DNA of 64,000 bases from Acidimicrobiia bacterium (GTDB lineage Bacteria; Actinomycetota; Acidimicrobiia; Acidimicrobiales; Bin134): positions 1 through 64,000 of the forward strand of contig JAJDYE010000040.1 in NCBI GenBank assembly GCA_022822905.1. The letters are read 5' to 3'. A program made the translations under genes and the position numbers. A model generated the notes under the pieces. The model was given only the letters and a program-made list of their open reading frames with translations, ran no database searches and was not told where the DNA came from. This document shows, one piece after another, positions 1 through 8,112 of this stretch (the first letter of the stretch is position 1; each line of letters begins with the position of its first letter).

Positions 1-1
1 G

Positions 2-1312
2 TCGGGTACCATCAGCGTGCGCTACACGGTGTCGCAGAGCGGCCAGTTCGTGGCCTCGGGGCAGCTGGGCAGCGGCAAGACGCGGAGCCTGAGCGGCGCC
101 AGCGCCACGTTCACCGTGCCGACCCAGAACGACAGCGCCGACGAGGCCGACGGCTCGGTGACCGTGAGCTTGAACAACGGCACCGGCTACCGGCTCGACG
201 CGCCCGCCTCTGCGACGGTGACGGTGCGCGACGACGACGTGCCGTCGGTGCAGTTCGCGTCCGCGGCGGCCAGTGCCGCCGAGAGCACCGGCGCGCGCAA
301 TGTGCGGGTGAATCTCAGCCCCGCGCCGCATCGCAGCATCACCCTCGGCTACACCGTCGGCGGCACCGCCACGCGCGGCAGCGACTACACCGTCTCGGGC
401 TCGGCTGCCGTGAGCGCCGGGGCGACGTTCGTGGACATCGGCGTGGTACTGGCCGACGACTCCGCCGCGGAACCTGACGAGACGGTGGTGCTGACCTTGA
501 GCGCCGGCAACGGCTACAGCGTCGGATCGCGCGGCGTGTTCACCTTGACGGTCACCGATGACGACGTGGCGCCCGGCACTCCGACGGCCGCCTTCGCATC
601 CGCGGCCGAGTCGGTGAGCGAGGGCGTGGGGACGCATTCGGTGACGCTGCATGTGCTGCCCGCACCGACGTCGCCCATCACGGTGCGCTACACGGTGGGC
701 GGCAGCGCCGATCCTGCCTCCGATTACACGGCGCCGGGCGGCACGGTGAGCGTGAGCGCCTACACCACCAGCGCGACCATTGACATCCCCATCACCGGCG
801 ATGCTGCCAACGAGGGCGACGAGACGGTGGTGCTGACGCTGAGCGCCCCGGGCGGCGGCGCCGGGTATGTGCTGGGCGGGCAGAGCTCCTACACGTTGAC
901 GATTCTCGATGACGACGCGACCCCGACTACGCCTCGCGTGTGGTTCAACAGCTCGGCGATTCGCGTGCCGGAGCATCAGCGCGCTCTCTACCCGACCGTG
1001 TACCTGGACCCGTGGCCGTCCAGTGACCTCGCGATCCATTTCGCGATAGACACCAACGTCTCCACTGCCACGCTCAATGAGGACTACAGGCTGTACCGGC
1101 GGCTGCGAGATCCCGACGGCGACGGCGTGTACCACGGCACCTTCATCGCGGATGCCGACAACTTCCGCCGCTGGGCCAAGCTCTCGGTGCTGTTCATCCA
1201 AGACGGTGTCCGCGAAGGCGACGAGACCATCGTCATCCACCTGCTCAACGGACCGGGCTACACCCTGGGCGACATACCCACCGACACCCTCACCCTCACC
1301 CTCACCGACTGA
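2..1312 (+). CDS. Calx-beta repeat surface protein (5' end outside the window)
   Basis: The frame is open from base 2, so the gene begins upstream; the first possible internal start is a GTG at 17. The visible part holds about four Calx-beta-like repeats of roughly 105-115 residues: the end of one up to base 240, full units at about 241-580 and 590-920, and a diverged last one to the stop. Repeats carry the family pattern of a YTVGGTA-type strand, a DETVVLTLSA strand and a closing acidic DDD linker. Such repeats form calcium-binding immunoglobulin-like folds in adhesins and other exported proteins; the export signal would lie upstream and is not seen. The last repeat is the most diverged and no anchor follows it. 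Ligand and function are unknown. Confidence 0.85.
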   Translation, partial: SGTISVRYTVSQSGQFVASGQLGSGKTRSLSGASATFTVPTQNDSADEADGSVTVSLNNGTGYRLDAPASATVTVRDDDVPSVQFASAAASAAESTGARNVRVNLSPAPHRSITLGYTVGGTATRGSDYTVSGSAAVSAGATFVDIGVVLADDSAAEPDETVVLTLSAGNGYSVGSRGVFTLTVTDDDVAPGTPTAAFASAAESVSEGVGTHSVTLHVLPAPTSPITVRYTVGGSADPASDYTAPGGTVSVSAYTTSATIDIPITGDAANEGDETVVLTLSAPGGGAGYVLGGQSSYTLTILDDDATPTTPRVWFNSSAIRVPEHQRALYPTVYLDPWPSSDLAIHFAIDTNVSTATLNEDYRLYRRLRDPDGDGVYHGTFIADADNFRRWAKLSVLFIQDGVREGDETIVIHLLNGPGYTLGDIPTDTLTLTLTD

Positions 1313-1315
1313 CAA

Positions 1316-1336
1316 GGGAGCCTATGACAGGCCCCC
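1316..1336. terminator. Possible bidirectional hairpin between the Calx-beta gene and amt
   Basis: GGGAGCCT and AGGCCCCC flank a five-base loop and pair over about seven base pairs with one bulge. The hairpin lies in the short gap between two converging genes and touches the amt stop codon. On the plus strand it is followed by only a weak T-rich stretch (tagttgttgt), so terminator function is plausible but not certain. Confidence 0.35.
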
Positions 1337-2532
1337 TAGTTGTTGTAGGCCGTCTCGGCGTGCAGCGACTGGTCTAGGCCGACGCTCTCATCCTCGGCTG
1401 AGGCCCGGATACCAATGGTGCGGTGGAGCACGATGGCGATGATGTAGGTGGCCACGAAGCTGTACGCCATGACCGCCACGATGGAGATGATCTGGTTGGC
1501 CAGCAGCTCTCCGCCGCCGAAGAACACGCCGTTTATGAACACCTCGCCGGCGATGGCCCCGGAGTCGGCGAAGAATCCGATCAGCACGCCGCCGATGACG
1601 CCGCCGAACATGTGTATGCCCACCACGTCGAGGCTGTCGTCGTACTTGTAGCGAAGCTTGAGCCCGATGGCCAAAAAGCACAGCACCCCGGCCGCGGCGC
1701 CGATCACGATGGAGGACATGGCCCCCACGAAACCGGCTGCGGGGGTGATGGCCACCAGCCCGGCCACAATGCCCGAGGCCATGCCCAGCGCGGTGGGCTT
1801 GCCGTCTTTGACGGTCTCGGCCACCATCCACGCGCACAGCCCGGCGGCCGCGGCCAAGAAGGTGGTCAAGAAGGCGTGAGAGGCGGTGAGATCAGAGGCC
1901 AGCGCCGAGCCGGCGTTGAACCCGAACCAGCCGAACCACAAGATGCCGGCACCCAGCAGCACCAGCGGCAGATTGTGGGGGAAGTCCACGTCGCGGGGCC
2001 AGCCCTTGCGGGGGCCGAGGACAAGAACCAAGGCCAGGGCAGCCGCACCGGCGTTGATGTGGATGGCCGTACCACCGGCGAAGTCGTGGGCCGGAAGATC
2101 GGCAATCCAGCCTCCGCCGCCGTAGATCCAATAGACCACCGGCGAGTACACCACAAACGACCAGACGGGCACGAAGATGGCCCAGGCGGAGAACTTCATC
2201 CGGCCGGCCACCGCCCCGGAGATGAGCGCAGGCGTGATGGCGGCAAAGGTCATGCCGAACACGAATTCCCGCTTGGCCACCATGTCGTCAACCCCGTTGA
2301 GCCAGGCGGCGTCGAAGTCGCCGAACAGCGGGAAGCTCCAGTCGCCGGTGGCAAATCCAAAACCGGCCACCGCCCACAGAATGGGGATGATGCCCAGGCA
2401 ATACAGGTTCATGTTCATCATGTTGAGCACGTTCTTCGTGCCCACCATGCCCCCGTAGAACAGGGCCAGGCCCGGCACCATGAACAAGACCAGCGCTGCG
2501 GATACGAGTACCCATGCGGTATCAGCGTCCAT
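1336..2532 (-). CDS. amt: Ammonium transporter (Amt/MEP/Rh family)
   Basis: Inner-membrane channel for ammonium uptake, 398 aa and about eleven hydrophobic segments, normal for the family. The N-terminal motif VPGLALFYGGMV, the block with AIHINAGAAALAL (first pore histidine) and the later VVGIHMFGG block (second pore histidine) are diagnostic. The reading frame continues 14 codons further upstream, but the ATG at 2532 is preferred because GGGGAG lies about six bases before it and the protein then starts MDADTAW, as in homologues. The usual partner gene glnB/glnK (PII) is not adjacent, although glnD lies about 6 kb away. Confidence 0.95.
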   Translation of the reverse strand: MDADTAWVLVSAALVLFMVPGLALFYGGMVGTKNVLNMMNMNLYCLGIIPILWAVAGFGFATGDWSFPLFGDFDAAWLNGVDDMVAKREFVFGMTFAAITPALISGAVAGRMKFSAWAIFVPVWSFVVYSPVVYWIYGGGGWIADLPAHDFAGGTAIHINAGAAALALVLVLGPRKGWPRDVDFPHNLPLVLLGAGILWFGWFGFNAGSALASDLTASHAFLTTFLAAAAGLCAWMVAETVKDGKPTALGMASGIVAGLVAITPAAGFVGAMSSIVIGAAAGVLCFLAIGLKLRYKYDDSLDVVGIHMFGGVIGGVLIGFFADSGAIAGEVFINGVFFGGGELLANQIISIVAVMAYSFVATYIIAIVLHRTIGIRASAEDESVGLDQSLHAETAYNN

Positions 2533-2625
2533 CACCACTCCCCGTGCATTGACGGCTATCCCGCCTGTTGACACCGCCAGTATGCCAGGTTTGGCGGTTG
2601 TGACCCTGAACCGTCTTCGTGTGGG

Positions 2626-3087
2626 TCAGCCGTGGCGTTGGCGGTGTACGAAGGCCTTGGCCGCTCCCCACGTCAGGCCCGGGGCCTGGAGATCGGGGTG
2701 GATGTCGCTGAACGACACCGGGGCCAGGTTGTAGACGTCGTCGGGGAACCGGTCGATGGCGAAGTCGTCCCGCTCCACTGGGCTTGCGCCGGCGGCGCTC
2801 AGCACCTCGGTGGGGTAGATCACTGCCCGGCGCAAGACGGCCATGGGGTTTTCCCGCTGGTCGTCTATGTCGGCGGCCAGCAGCCGGGCCACCTTGCCGC
2901 CCACCGCGGCCGCCGCCGCCGCCCCGGCGGCCTCGGCGGCTTGTCGGTGGTGGGGCCCCATATCGGGCAGTCGGCTCTCCACCGCGGAGACCACCCAGCC
3001 GGGCAGGGCCTGCACGATGCCCTCGGCCAATTGCCGGGCGCACTCGGCGAGCTGGCGTTCAGCGGCGAGCAGTTCGTCGTCGGTCAA
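2626..3087 (-). CDS. Small conserved protein translationally coupled to larE
   Basis: A 153-aa, alanine-rich, mostly helical protein that starts with TTG at 3087, overlapping the larE stop in a TTGA arrangement, so translation is probably coupled to larE. No Shine-Dalgarno is visible, which fits coupling. Visible features are an N-terminal helix (TDDELLAAERQLAECARQLA), an Ala-rich stretch (AAEAAGAAAAAAVGGKVARL) and a C-terminal part ending in the basic FVHRQRHG. There is no signal peptide or recognisable catalytic motif. I do not recognise a family; position suggests a role next to LarE, but that is inference only. The start is uncertain because no ATG or GTG fits in this frame. Confidence 0.6.
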   Translation of the reverse strand: MTDDELLAAERQLAECARQLAEGIVQALPGWVVSAVESRLPDMGPHHRQAAEAAGAAAAAAVGGKVARLLAADIDDQRENPMAVLRRAVIYPTEVLSAAGASPVERDDFAIDRFPDDVYNLAPVSFSDIHPDLQAPGLTWGAAKAFVHRQRHG

Positions 3088-3899
3088 CGGCGCGGGGGTG
3101 ACAGGCCGACGTCTACGGCCTTGCCCAGGGCGGAGTTCAGATTGCCGGAGCGGAGGCCCTCCAGATCCAGGGTGGCGTACCGGTAGCCGGCCTGGCGCAT
3201 CGCATCCACCACCTCGGCGCGCCGGGCAACCACATCGGCCAGGCGTGCTTCGGGCACCTCGATGCGGGCCAGGTCTCCATAGTGGCGCACCCGAAGCTCG
3301 GCGAAGCCCAAGCGCCGCAGGGCGGCTTCGGCGTCGCCCACCGACGCCAGCGCCCCCAACGTGACCGGCGTGCCGTAGGGTATCCGCGAGGCCAGGCAGG
3401 GGGCCGCAGGCTTGTCCCAGGTTCGCAAGCCCAGCCGCCGCGACCACTCCCGCACATCGGCTTTGGAGAATCCGGCTTCGACCAGGGGGAAGACCGCTCC
3501 CCGCTCGGCCGCTGCCCGCTGGCCGGGGCGGTGGTCGCCCAGGTCGTCGGTGTTCACGCCCAGGGCCACCACAGCCGAAAGGTCGGAGGCCAAAGGCGTC
3601 ACCGCATCCATGAGCGCGTCTTTGCACCAGTAGCACCGGTCGCCGTCGTTGGCCACGTAGGCGGCCTGTCCCATCTCGGCGGTCTGCACTTCACGCCATT
3701 GCAGCCCCCATTCGGCCGCCAACGACCCGCACTCGTCCCGCTCGGCGCGGGCCAGCGAGGGCGACACCGCGGTAACGGCCGTGGCCCGCTCGCCCAGAAC
3801 GTCGTGGGCCACCCAGGCCAGCAGCGAGGAGTCGGCCCCCCCGCTGAAAGCCACGACAACCCGGCCCATCTCTCCCAGGTCGCGCCGAAGCTGCTCCAT
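3084..3899 (-). CDS. larE: ATP-dependent sacrificial sulfur transferase LarE-like
   Basis: A 271-aa PP-loop pyrophosphatase. The motif VVVAFSGGADSSLLAWVAHD near the N-terminus is the SGGxDS AMP-binding loop. Further on, CYWCKDALMDAV and the PCLASRIPYG block match LarE, in which the cysteine of the latter block donates sulfur to the nickel-pincer cofactor precursor of lactate racemase. The ATG at 3899 gives the normal family length; the frame stays open upstream through a repeat-coded GGNNGAVGD stretch, and an ATG at 4025 is an alternative. LarA, LarB and LarC are absent from the window, so the cofactor user is unknown. It overlaps the downstream gene by two bases. Confidence 0.9.
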   Translation of the reverse strand: MEQLRRDLGEMGRVVVAFSGGADSSLLAWVAHDVLGERATAVTAVSPSLARAERDECGSLAAEWGLQWREVQTAEMGQAAYVANDGDRCYWCKDALMDAVTPLASDLSAVVALGVNTDDLGDHRPGQRAAAERGAVFPLVEAGFSKADVREWSRRLGLRTWDKPAAPCLASRIPYGTPVTLGALASVGDAEAALRRLGFAELRVRHYGDLARIEVPEARLADVVARRAEVVDAMRQAGYRYATLDLEGLRSGNLNSALGKAVDVGLSPPRR

Positions 3900-4011
3900 G
3901 TCGCCCACGGCACCATTGTTGCCGCCTGCCAGAGCGCCTGCGCCGCCGCTGCTGTTGCCGCCTGCCGAGTCGCCCACGGCACCATTGTTGCCGCCTGCCA
4001 GAGCGCCTGCG
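3900..4011. repeat. 43-bp direct repeat, two copies 69 bp apart, in the larE-livH divergent region
   Basis: Copies at 3900-3942 and 3969-4011 appear identical and are separated by 69 bp, a multiple of three. A shorter related unit (ctgttgccgcctgcc) sits between them. Read in the larE frame the copies would encode repeated AGALAGGNNGAVGD. They lie exactly upstream of the preferred larE start and just before the opposing livH start, so they are either 5' untranslated DNA or an optional low-complexity N-terminal extension of LarE. Confidence 0.8.
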
Positions 4012-4065
4012 AAACCTAGCGGCATTGGCCGGGGGCCGAATAGCCAACCGCTAACGTGTCGGGTG

Positions 4066-5349
4066 ATGCGCAGAGGGGTTGTGCTGGTCGGTGTGGTGCT
4101 CGCTGTGCTGGTGGCGTGGGCCGCTCCGGGCCTCGCCCAGAATGAAGGCGAGCCCGACCAGTCCCAGCAAACGGTGCTGACGGGAACCCTCCGACTGGGC
4201 TTCGACCAGTTCTTCGCCGGTGTCGAGATAACCGCAGCCGATGAGTCGGGTACTCGGGTGGGCCGGGCCACCACCGACCAAGACGGGCGCTGGACAATCG
4301 AGGTGCCCGCCGCGGGCGACTATCTGGTGACGCTGAACGAGCAGACCCTTCCCGAGGGCATAAGCCTGCGAGAGGGGCACCAGTCCACTGCCGGGGCAAC
4401 CGTGTTGCAGGGCGCCTCCAGGGCCGTCGTGTTCGCGGTGGGCGAAGCCCCCAAGGGCACGCCATTCGGCGAGAGGGCCGCCCAGACTGTTTTCAACGGC
4501 CTCAAATTCGGCCTCATCATCGCCATGAGCGCAATCGGTTTGTCGCTCATTTACGGCACCACCGGGCTTGTCAACTTCGCCCACGGCGAGTTGGTGACAT
4601 TTGGAGCGGTTATAGCCTGGTACTTCAACACCTCGTGGGGCGGTCTGAACCTGGTGCTGGCCGCCCTGGCCGCCATGGTGGTGTGCGGACTGCTGGGCGC
4701 CGGGATGGAGACCGGCCTGTTCCGGCCATTGCGGCGCAAACGGCTCGGGATTTTCCAGCTCTTGGTTGTCACCATCGGCCTCTCTTTGCTCGGTCGCCAG
4801 CTCATCCAGCTCTTCTTCGGCCCCGAGCCCCTTCCCTACACCGACTTCCAGGTTCAACAGCGGTGGGAGTTCGGACCCTGGGCGGTCACCCCCAGAGAGG
4901 TGGTCACGGTGGCGGCGATCATCGCAGTGCTGGTGGGGGCGGGTTTGGTGCTCCAGTTCTCCCGCTTCGGCAAGGCCACCCGGGCCGTGTCGGACAACCC
5001 CGGCCTGGCTGAGGCCTCGGGCATCAACGTGAACCGGGTTGTGCTGTGGGTTTGGGTGCTGGGGACGACGCTGGCGGGGCTGGGAGGCGTGTTCCAGGGG
5101 CTGGACACCGACATCGACCCGTTCTTGGGCTTTCAGCTTCTGCTGCTGATTTTCGCCGGGGTGGAACTGGGAGGGTTTGGGACCGCCTTCGGGGCTCTGG
5201 TCGGATCGCTCATCATCGGCATGTCCACGGAGGTGAGCACTCTCTGGATATCGCCCGAGCTCAAGTTCGTGGTGCCGCTGGCCGCGCTCATCGGCATGGT
5301 GCTGCTCCGTCCCCAAGGCCTTTTCGGCATCAAGGAGCGGGTGGGCTAG
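4066..5349 (+). CDS. livH: Branched-chain amino acid-type ABC permease (LivH) with an N-terminal exported domain
   Basis: 427 aa. Residues about 1-24 form a signal-like segment (MRRGVVLVGVVLAVLVAWAA, then PGLAQ). Residues about 35-130 form a carboxypeptidase-regulatory-like beta domain (AGVEITAADESGTRVGRATT, DQDGRWTIEVPAAGDYLVTL). From about residue 143 a complete LivH permease follows (GLSLIYGTTGLVNFAHGELV) with eight or so membrane segments to the end. LivH proteins are normally about 290-300 aa without the first part, so this is a fusion. ATG at 4066 is preferred; a GTG precedes it directly. It heads livHMGF; no periplasmic binding protein gene accompanies the operon here, so the substrate (branched-chain amino acids, urea, amides or others) cannot be fixed. 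Confidence 0.88.
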   Translation: MRRGVVLVGVVLAVLVAWAAPGLAQNEGEPDQSQQTVLTGTLRLGFDQFFAGVEITAADESGTRVGRATTDQDGRWTIEVPAAGDYLVTLNEQTLPEGISLREGHQSTAGATVLQGASRAVVFAVGEAPKGTPFGERAAQTVFNGLKFGLIIAMSAIGLSLIYGTTGLVNFAHGELVTFGAVIAWYFNTSWGGLNLVLAALAAMVVCGLLGAGMETGLFRPLRRKRLGIFQLLVVTIGLSLLGRQLIQLFFGPEPLPYTDFQVQQRWEFGPWAVTPREVVTVAAIIAVLVGAGLVLQFSRFGKATRAVSDNPGLAEASGINVNRVVLWVWVLGTTLAGLGGVFQGLDTDIDPFLGFQLLLLIFAGVELGGFGTAFGALVGSLIIGMSTEVSTLWISPELKFVVPLAALIGMVLLRPQGLFGIKERVG

Positions 5350-5385
5350 GTGGATTCAGGGTCGATGCGGTCCGGGGGCGATTAG

Positions 5386-6393
5386 ATGGATTTCAGCATC
5401 ATCTTCGGCAACGCGGCCCGGGCCGCATTCGGCCCCGAGGCAGTGATATTGGCGCTGGCCGCTATCGGCTTGAACGTACACTTCGGCTACACCGGCCTGT
5501 TGAACATAGGCCAGGTGGGGTTCCTGCTGTTGGGGGCCTACGGCACCAGCGTCTCGGTAGCCACTTTCGGCTGGTCGCTGTGGGCCGGGGTGGTTGTGGG
5601 CCTCTTGCTGTCGGCGGCGTTTGCGGTGGCGCTCGGCTTTCCCACCCTGCGCCTGAACACGGTGATGTTCGCCATGGTCACCATTGCCGCTGCGGAGATC
5701 ATACGGATTCTCATCGGCTCTACCGATGCCATCGGCCTCACCGGGGGCCCGCTCAGCGTGAGCTTCGACGCCGGCGCGTTCTACGACCTGAACCCGTATC
5801 CCGACGGGCCTCACGACCGCTACGGCATAGGAACCTTCGAGTTCACCGGCCAGCAGCTCTGGGTGATCACCGTGGGCTGGCTGTTGGTGGCGCTGGTCAC
5901 CGCCGTGGTGGTCATGTTGGTGCGAAGCCCCTGGGGGCGGGTGCTGAAGTCGATCAGAGAAGACCAGGACGCTGCTCGCAGCCTGGGCAAGAACGTCTTC
6001 TCCTACAAGATGCAGGCCCTGGTCATCGGCGGCGTGATAGGCGGGATGGGAGGGGTGATCGACGCCATCAAGACCTCCGGGGCAGACCCCAACGGATTCC
6101 GGCCCCAGGTGACCTTCTTCGCCTATACCGCCCTGTTGCTGGGCGGCTCGGCCACCTACCTGGGCCCGGTGCTGGGCGCGGTGCTGTTCTGGTTCCTGCG
6201 GGAGTGGATCGAGTCGTTCCTGCGCCAGATTGTCGAAGAAGCCTGGCTGCCCGATGTGGTGGCCGACTTCTTCGACGGCGCCGAAGGGGTCATCAGCGTC
6301 GCCATGGTGGGCGTGGCGCTCATTCTGCTGATGCTGCTCAGGCCTCAGGGAATAGTCGGCAACCGCACGGAGATGCAGCTCGATGCCAGATGA
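5386..6393 (+). CDS. livM: Branched-chain amino acid-type ABC permease LivM
   Basis: 335 aa membrane protein with the LivM hallmark near the start (ALAAIGLNVHFGYTGLLNIG) and the conserved cytoplasmic loop SPWGRVLKSIREDQDAARSLGKN that contacts the ATPases. It forms the membrane channel with LivH. ATG at 5386 follows livH by 36 bases, and its end overlaps the start of livG by eleven bases, so the two are cotranscribed and coupled. Length is normal. An insertion around residues 125-150 (FDAGAFYDLNPYPDGPHDRY) is an extracytoplasmic loop. Confidence 0.92.
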   Translation: MDFSIIFGNAARAAFGPEAVILALAAIGLNVHFGYTGLLNIGQVGFLLLGAYGTSVSVATFGWSLWAGVVVGLLLSAAFAVALGFPTLRLNTVMFAMVTIAAAEIIRILIGSTDAIGLTGGPLSVSFDAGAFYDLNPYPDGPHDRYGIGTFEFTGQQLWVITVGWLLVALVTAVVVMLVRSPWGRVLKSIREDQDAARSLGKNVFSYKMQALVIGGVIGGMGGVIDAIKTSGADPNGFRPQVTFFAYTALLLGGSATYLGPVLGAVLFWFLREWIESFLRQIVEEAWLPDVVADFFDGAEGVISVAMVGVALILLMLLRPQGIVGNRTEMQLDAR

Positions 6394-7285
6394 GCTGACC
6401 CCGCAGGCCGCCTCGGACCAGAGCGAGGCCGCACTGCCTCCCCCCGACGGAGGGGCACCTGCCATCGAGCCCATCTTGACGGTGCCGCATGAGCCGGGCG
6501 CTCCAAAGCCTGATCCGATCTTGGAGGTAGACGGGTTGAGCCGCAGCTTCGGCGGCCTGTTGGCGGTGGATGTGGACCACTTGGAAGTGCAGCGGGGGGT
6601 CACTACCGCGCTCATCGGGCCGAACGGCGCGGGCAAGACCACCCTGTTCAACCTCTTGAGCGGGTTTGAGCGGGCCGACACCGGGCATTGGTCGTTCAAC
6701 GGGGAGGCGGTCACCAACCCGTCTGCCGACGCGCTGGCCCGCAACGGGATGATCCGCACCTTCCAGCTCACCAAATCGCTGGCCAAGCTCACCGTGATCG
6801 ACAACGTGCTGCTCGGCGCTCCCCGGCAGTTGGGCGAGAGGCTCTGGGCCGCCCCGTTCCCCAGCAGGTGGCGATCACAGGAGGAGGCCAACACCGAGCG
6901 GGCCGAAGCGCTGCTGGAGAGGTTCAACCTGGCGCACATGCGAGACGAGCTGGCCGGCACGCTGTCGGGGGGCCAGCGCAAGCTGCTGGAAGTGGCCCGG
7001 GCGCTCATGGCCGACCCTGTCTTGATCATGTTGGACGAGCCCATGGCAGGAGTGAACCCGGCATTGGCCCAGTCGCTCATGCACCACATCACCCAGCTCG
7101 TGTACGAAGGGCTCAGCGTGGTCTTCATAGAGCATGCCATGGACGTGGTGACCGGCATCAGCGACTGGGTGGTGGTGCTGGCCCAAGGCCAGGTGATAGC
7201 CGAGGGGCCGCCCTGGAAGGTGATCCACGACGACCAGGTGATCGACGCCTACCTGGGGCGGCGCCGAGCGGGGGCGGAGCGGTGA
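6383..7285 (+). CDS. livG: ABC transporter ATP-binding protein LivG
   Basis: 300 aa. Walker A GPNGAGKTT, signature LSGGQRKLLEVARAL and Walker B VLIMLDEP are all intact, and the C-terminus (VIDAYLG) is typical of LivG. It powers the LivHM permease from the cytoplasmic side. About 45 extra residues at the N-terminus (PDELTPQAASDQSEAALPPP and onward) are acidic and proline-rich and probably disordered. The start overlaps livM, and the stop TGA overlaps the GTG of livF. Confidence 0.93.
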   Translation: MPDELTPQAASDQSEAALPPPDGGAPAIEPILTVPHEPGAPKPDPILEVDGLSRSFGGLLAVDVDHLEVQRGVTTALIGPNGAGKTTLFNLLSGFERADTGHWSFNGEAVTNPSADALARNGMIRTFQLTKSLAKLTVIDNVLLGAPRQLGERLWAAPFPSRWRSQEEANTERAEALLERFNLAHMRDELAGTLSGGQRKLLEVARALMADPVLIMLDEPMAGVNPALAQSLMHHITQLVYEGLSVVFIEHAMDVVTGISDWVVVLAQGQVIAEGPPWKVIHDDQVIDAYLGRRRAGAER

Positions 7286-8067
7286 GCGGGAGCAGCGCGC
7301 CGGGCGGGAGCAGCGCGCCGAGCGGGGGCAGCATGCCGAGCGGGTTGACCCCGCTGGTGCGGGCCGACGATGTGGTGGCCGGCTACCTGCCGGGGGTGGA
7401 CATCTTGAACGGCTGCTCGCTGGAGCTGCACACCGGCGAGGTCATCGGGATCATCGGCCCCAATGGGGCGGGAAAGTCCACCTTGCTGAAGGCCGTGTTC
7501 GGCTTGGTGGAGGTCCGCTCGGGTTCCATATTCCTCGGCGACGAGGACATCACCGGACTGGCCCCCTTTGAACTGGTGTCCCGGGGCATCGGCTTCGTAC
7601 CCCAGACCGAGAACGTCTTCCCTCGGCTGACCATTCAGGAAAACCTGGAGATGGGGGTCTTCCAGAGACCCCACACCTTCGAGGCGCGGTTCGAGGCGGT
7701 GGCCGAGCTGTTCCCCCTTCTGGCCGAGCGCCGCAGCCATCGGGCCGACGGGCTGTCGGGGGGCCAGCGCCAGATGGTGGCCATAGGCCGGGCGCTGATG
7801 ATGGATCCCCAGGTGGTGCTGCTGGACGAGCCCTCGGCCGGGCTATCTCCGGCCTACCAGGACGAGGTGTTCGAACAGGTCACCCGGATTGCAGAGCGCG
7901 GCGTGTCGCTGATTCTGGTGGAGCAGAACGCCCGGCGGTGCCTGGAGATATGCGACCGCGGCTATGTGCTCGACCAGGGCACCAATGCCTACACCGGAAC
8001 TGGTCAAGAGCTCCTCGACGATCCCAAGGTGGTCAGCCTGTACCTGGGCACCCTTATGGGTGCCTAG
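7282..8067 (+). CDS. livF: ABC transporter ATP-binding protein LivF
   Basis: 261 aa second ATPase of the Liv system. Walker A GPNGAGKST, signature LSGGQRQMVAIGRALMM and Walker B VVLLDEPSAGLSP are complete. The start is the GTG at 7282 in a GTGA overlap with livG. The first 20 residues are a low-complexity Gly/Ser/Pro repeat (GSSAPGGSSAPSGG) absent from most LivF proteins. A longer open frame upstream is out of phase with livG and is rejected. LivF is the last gene of the operon; glnD follows after 45 bases. Confidence 0.92.
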   Translation: MSGSSAPGGSSAPSGGSMPSGLTPLVRADDVVAGYLPGVDILNGCSLELHTGEVIGIIGPNGAGKSTLLKAVFGLVEVRSGSIFLGDEDITGLAPFELVSRGIGFVPQTENVFPRLTIQENLEMGVFQRPHTFEARFEAVAELFPLLAERRSHRADGLSGGQRQMVAIGRALMMDPQVVLLDEPSAGLSPAYQDEVFEQVTRIAERGVSLILVEQNARRCLEICDRGYVLDQGTNAYTGTGQELLDDPKVVSLYLGTLMGA

Positions 8068-8112
8068 CCCTGTATCGCCATCGCTCCGGTAGGGCACTAG
8101 CCTCGGCGGGCA

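Noticed and set aside
1423..2571. 382-codon open frame on the plus strand opposite amt
   Set aside because: It is the antisense shadow of a well-supported transporter gene; composition is Gly/His/Asp-rich with no homology, typical of GC-rich antisense frames.
5356..7158. 600-codon minus-strand frame across livM and livG
   Set aside because: Shadow of two clear ABC transporter genes; low-complexity product without motifs.
4066..8067. Urea transporter UrtBCDE
   Set aside because: Urease genes and the UrtA binding protein are absent, and the sequence fits generic Liv systems; substrate left open.
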